From: JALYIM01 sp040003205
GTDB lineage: Bacteria > Acidobacteriota > Terriglobia > Terriglobales > Acidobacteriaceae
Length of the DNA stretch: 5,443 bases
Direction of reading: 5' to 3'
Assembly: GCA_040003205.1 (NCBI GenBank)
Contig: JBDUDA010000207.1
Coordinates: 1-5,443, forward strand
The first letter of the stretch is position 1. Each line of letters starts with the position of its first letter. Made by a program: the position numbers and the translations under genes. Under the pieces are notes generated by a model. That model was not told where the DNA came from. It was given only the letters and a program-made list of their open reading frames with translations, and made no database searches. Shown one piece after another: positions 4,473-5,443 of this stretch.

Positions 4473-5443
4473 ATGGCTTTGCGCCTTTACAACACGCTCT
4501 CCGGCAAGGTAGAGGAATTTCAGCCTCTCGACAATAACGAAGTCCGCATGTATGCGTGCGGACCGACCGTCTACGACTACGGCCACATCGGCAATTTTCG
4601 AACTTTCGTGGCCGTGGACATTCTGCGCCGTTTTCTGCTTCAGAGCGGATACAAGCTGCGTCATGTCATGAACATCACCGACGTGGACGACAAGATCATT
4701 CGCAACTCAGCGCGCGAAGGTCGCAGCGTTAAGGATTACACCGCGGAATTTGAGAAGGCGTTCCTGGAAGATGCGGCCGCGCTGAATATCGAACAGCCAA
4801 CCCTGGTACACGCTACCGATCACATTGCGGAGATGGCCGAATTCATCTCCAAACTTGAGAAAAAAGGGTTCGTCTATCGCACCGATGACGGTTCTTACTA
4901 TTTTAGGATCGCGAAGTTTCCGGCCTATGGAAAACTTTCCAAGCGGGACTTTGCGGGCATGCAGGATGGCGCGCGCATCGACGTAGATGAATATGAAAAA
5001 GATAATGCTCGCGACTTCGCCGTGTGGAAAGCGCCGAAGCCAGGCGAGGCTTCGTGGGAAAGTTCGATTGGGCCGGGACGGCCGGGATGGCACATCGAGT
5101 GTTCAGTGATGTCGATGACGGAACTGGGAGAAACTTTCGATCTGCACGCGGGCGGAGAAGATTTGATTTTCCCGCATCATGAAAATGAAATCGCCCAATC
5201 AGAATCCCTCACTGGAAAAACGTTTGCACATTTCTGGTTTCACGTGCGGTTCTTGCTGGTGGAAGGCGAGAAGATGTCCAAAAGTCAGGGCAACTTTTTC
5301 ACGGTGCGCGACCTGGTGTTGGAAGGTTACAAGCCGTCTTGGATCCGCTTCCTGCTAGCATCCGTCCCATATCGCAACCAGTTCAACTTCACCCGCGCCG
5401 GATTAGGACAGGCAGGCGCTTCAGTGGCCCGCCTCCGATATTT
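4473..5443 (+). CDS. cysS: Cysteinyl-tRNA synthetase, N-terminal 323 codons, cut by window end
   Basis: This class I synthetase activates cysteine with ATP and loads it onto tRNA-Cys in the cytosol. The opening LRLYNTLSGKVEEFQPL and YACGPTVYD are canonical. The HIGH-type motif is GHIGN (37-41) and the KMSKS motif is at 267-271 within GEKMSKSQGN. The four zinc ligands that recognise cysteine thiolate are all present: Cys29, Cys210 in WHIECSVM, His235 and Glu239 in FPHHENEIAQSE. Other landmarks are NITDVDDKII (67-76) and HAGGEDLIFPHHE (225-237). Family proteins are about 460-490 residues, so roughly two thirds is visible; the tRNA-binding helical end lies outside. The ATG at 4473 fits the family N-terminus, although the nearest AGGA (4454-4457) is 15 bases away. 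No frameshift or missing catalytic residue is seen. It follows the phosphatidyltransferase gene on the same strand, with its own candidate promoter. Confidence 0.97.
   Translation, partial: MALRLYNTLSGKVEEFQPLDNNEVRMYACGPTVYDYGHIGNFRTFVAVDILRRFLLQSGYKLRHVMNITDVDDKIIRNSAREGRSVKDYTAEFEKAFLEDAAALNIEQPTLVHATDHIAEMAEFISKLEKKGFVYRTDDGSYYFRIAKFPAYGKLSKRDFAGMQDGARIDVDEYEKDNARDFAVWKAPKPGEASWESSIGPGRPGWHIECSVMSMTELGETFDLHAGGEDLIFPHHENEIAQSESLTGKTFAHFWFHVRFLLVEGEKMSKSQGNFFTVRDLVLEGYKPSWIRFLLASVPYRNQFNFTRAGLGQAGASVARLRY

Noticed and set aside
1..5443. CRISPR array, toxin-antitoxin pair, retron, phage defence or other novel system
   Set aside because: No regularly spaced repeats, reverse transcriptase, nuclease or small paired genes were seen on either strand; the window is metabolic and housekeeping genes plus a decayed mobile-element scar.

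Overview
The window looks like a chromosomal segment of a free-living bacterium with mid-range G+C (roughly mid-50s % by eye). Gene order and protein style fit a soil Acidobacteriota member: a sugar-acid style catabolic cluster, a CDP-alcohol phosphatidyltransferase behind a small conserved protein, and cysS. That placement is inference, because no rRNA or species marker is present.

Left block (1-2427) is a divergent catabolic locus. On the minus strand, 1-289 holds the first 96 residues of an enolase-superfamily (mandelate racemase/muconate lactonizing enzyme type) protein that runs off the window edge. On the plus strand lie a short-chain dehydrogenase/reductase (510-1352) and, 10 bases later, a protein with a possible galactose-mutarotase-like fold (1363-2427). 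The 220-base gap between the divergent starts carries two back-to-back promoter-like elements. Their -35 boxes overlap a palindrome centred at 348/349, which suggests one regulator controls both arms. Dehydratase-like enzyme, NAD(P)-dependent oxidoreductase and sugar-binding-like protein together suggest breakdown of a sugar or sugar acid, but no substrate can be named.

Middle block (2428 to about 3406) is a scar of nearly 1 kb with no intact gene. It holds a decayed, multiply frameshifted C-terminal piece of an IS1-type transposase (minus strand, about 2462-2756). About 250 bases further on is the 5' half of a tRNA-Val(GAC) gene (minus strand, 3011-3049), whose homology stops at the 3' edge of the anticodon loop. 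This looks like the eroded remains of insertion or integration events between the accessory left block and the housekeeping right block.

Right block (3407-5443) is housekeeping. A small conserved-looking protein of unknown function overlaps by four bases (GTGA) with a CDP-alcohol phosphatidyltransferase gene with a complete active-site signature (phospholipid synthesis; pgsA-like). After a 98-base gap comes cysS, the cysteinyl-tRNA synthetase gene, cut by the window end after 323 codons. That gap contains a plausible promoter and a 28-base imperfect dyad close to the predicted transcription start.

I do not see a CRISPR array, defence system, toxin-antitoxin pair or other clearly new system. 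The points most worth checking are the shared divergent operator, the truncated tRNA/IS scar, the small protein coupled to the phosphatidyltransferase gene, and the dyad in the cysS leader.
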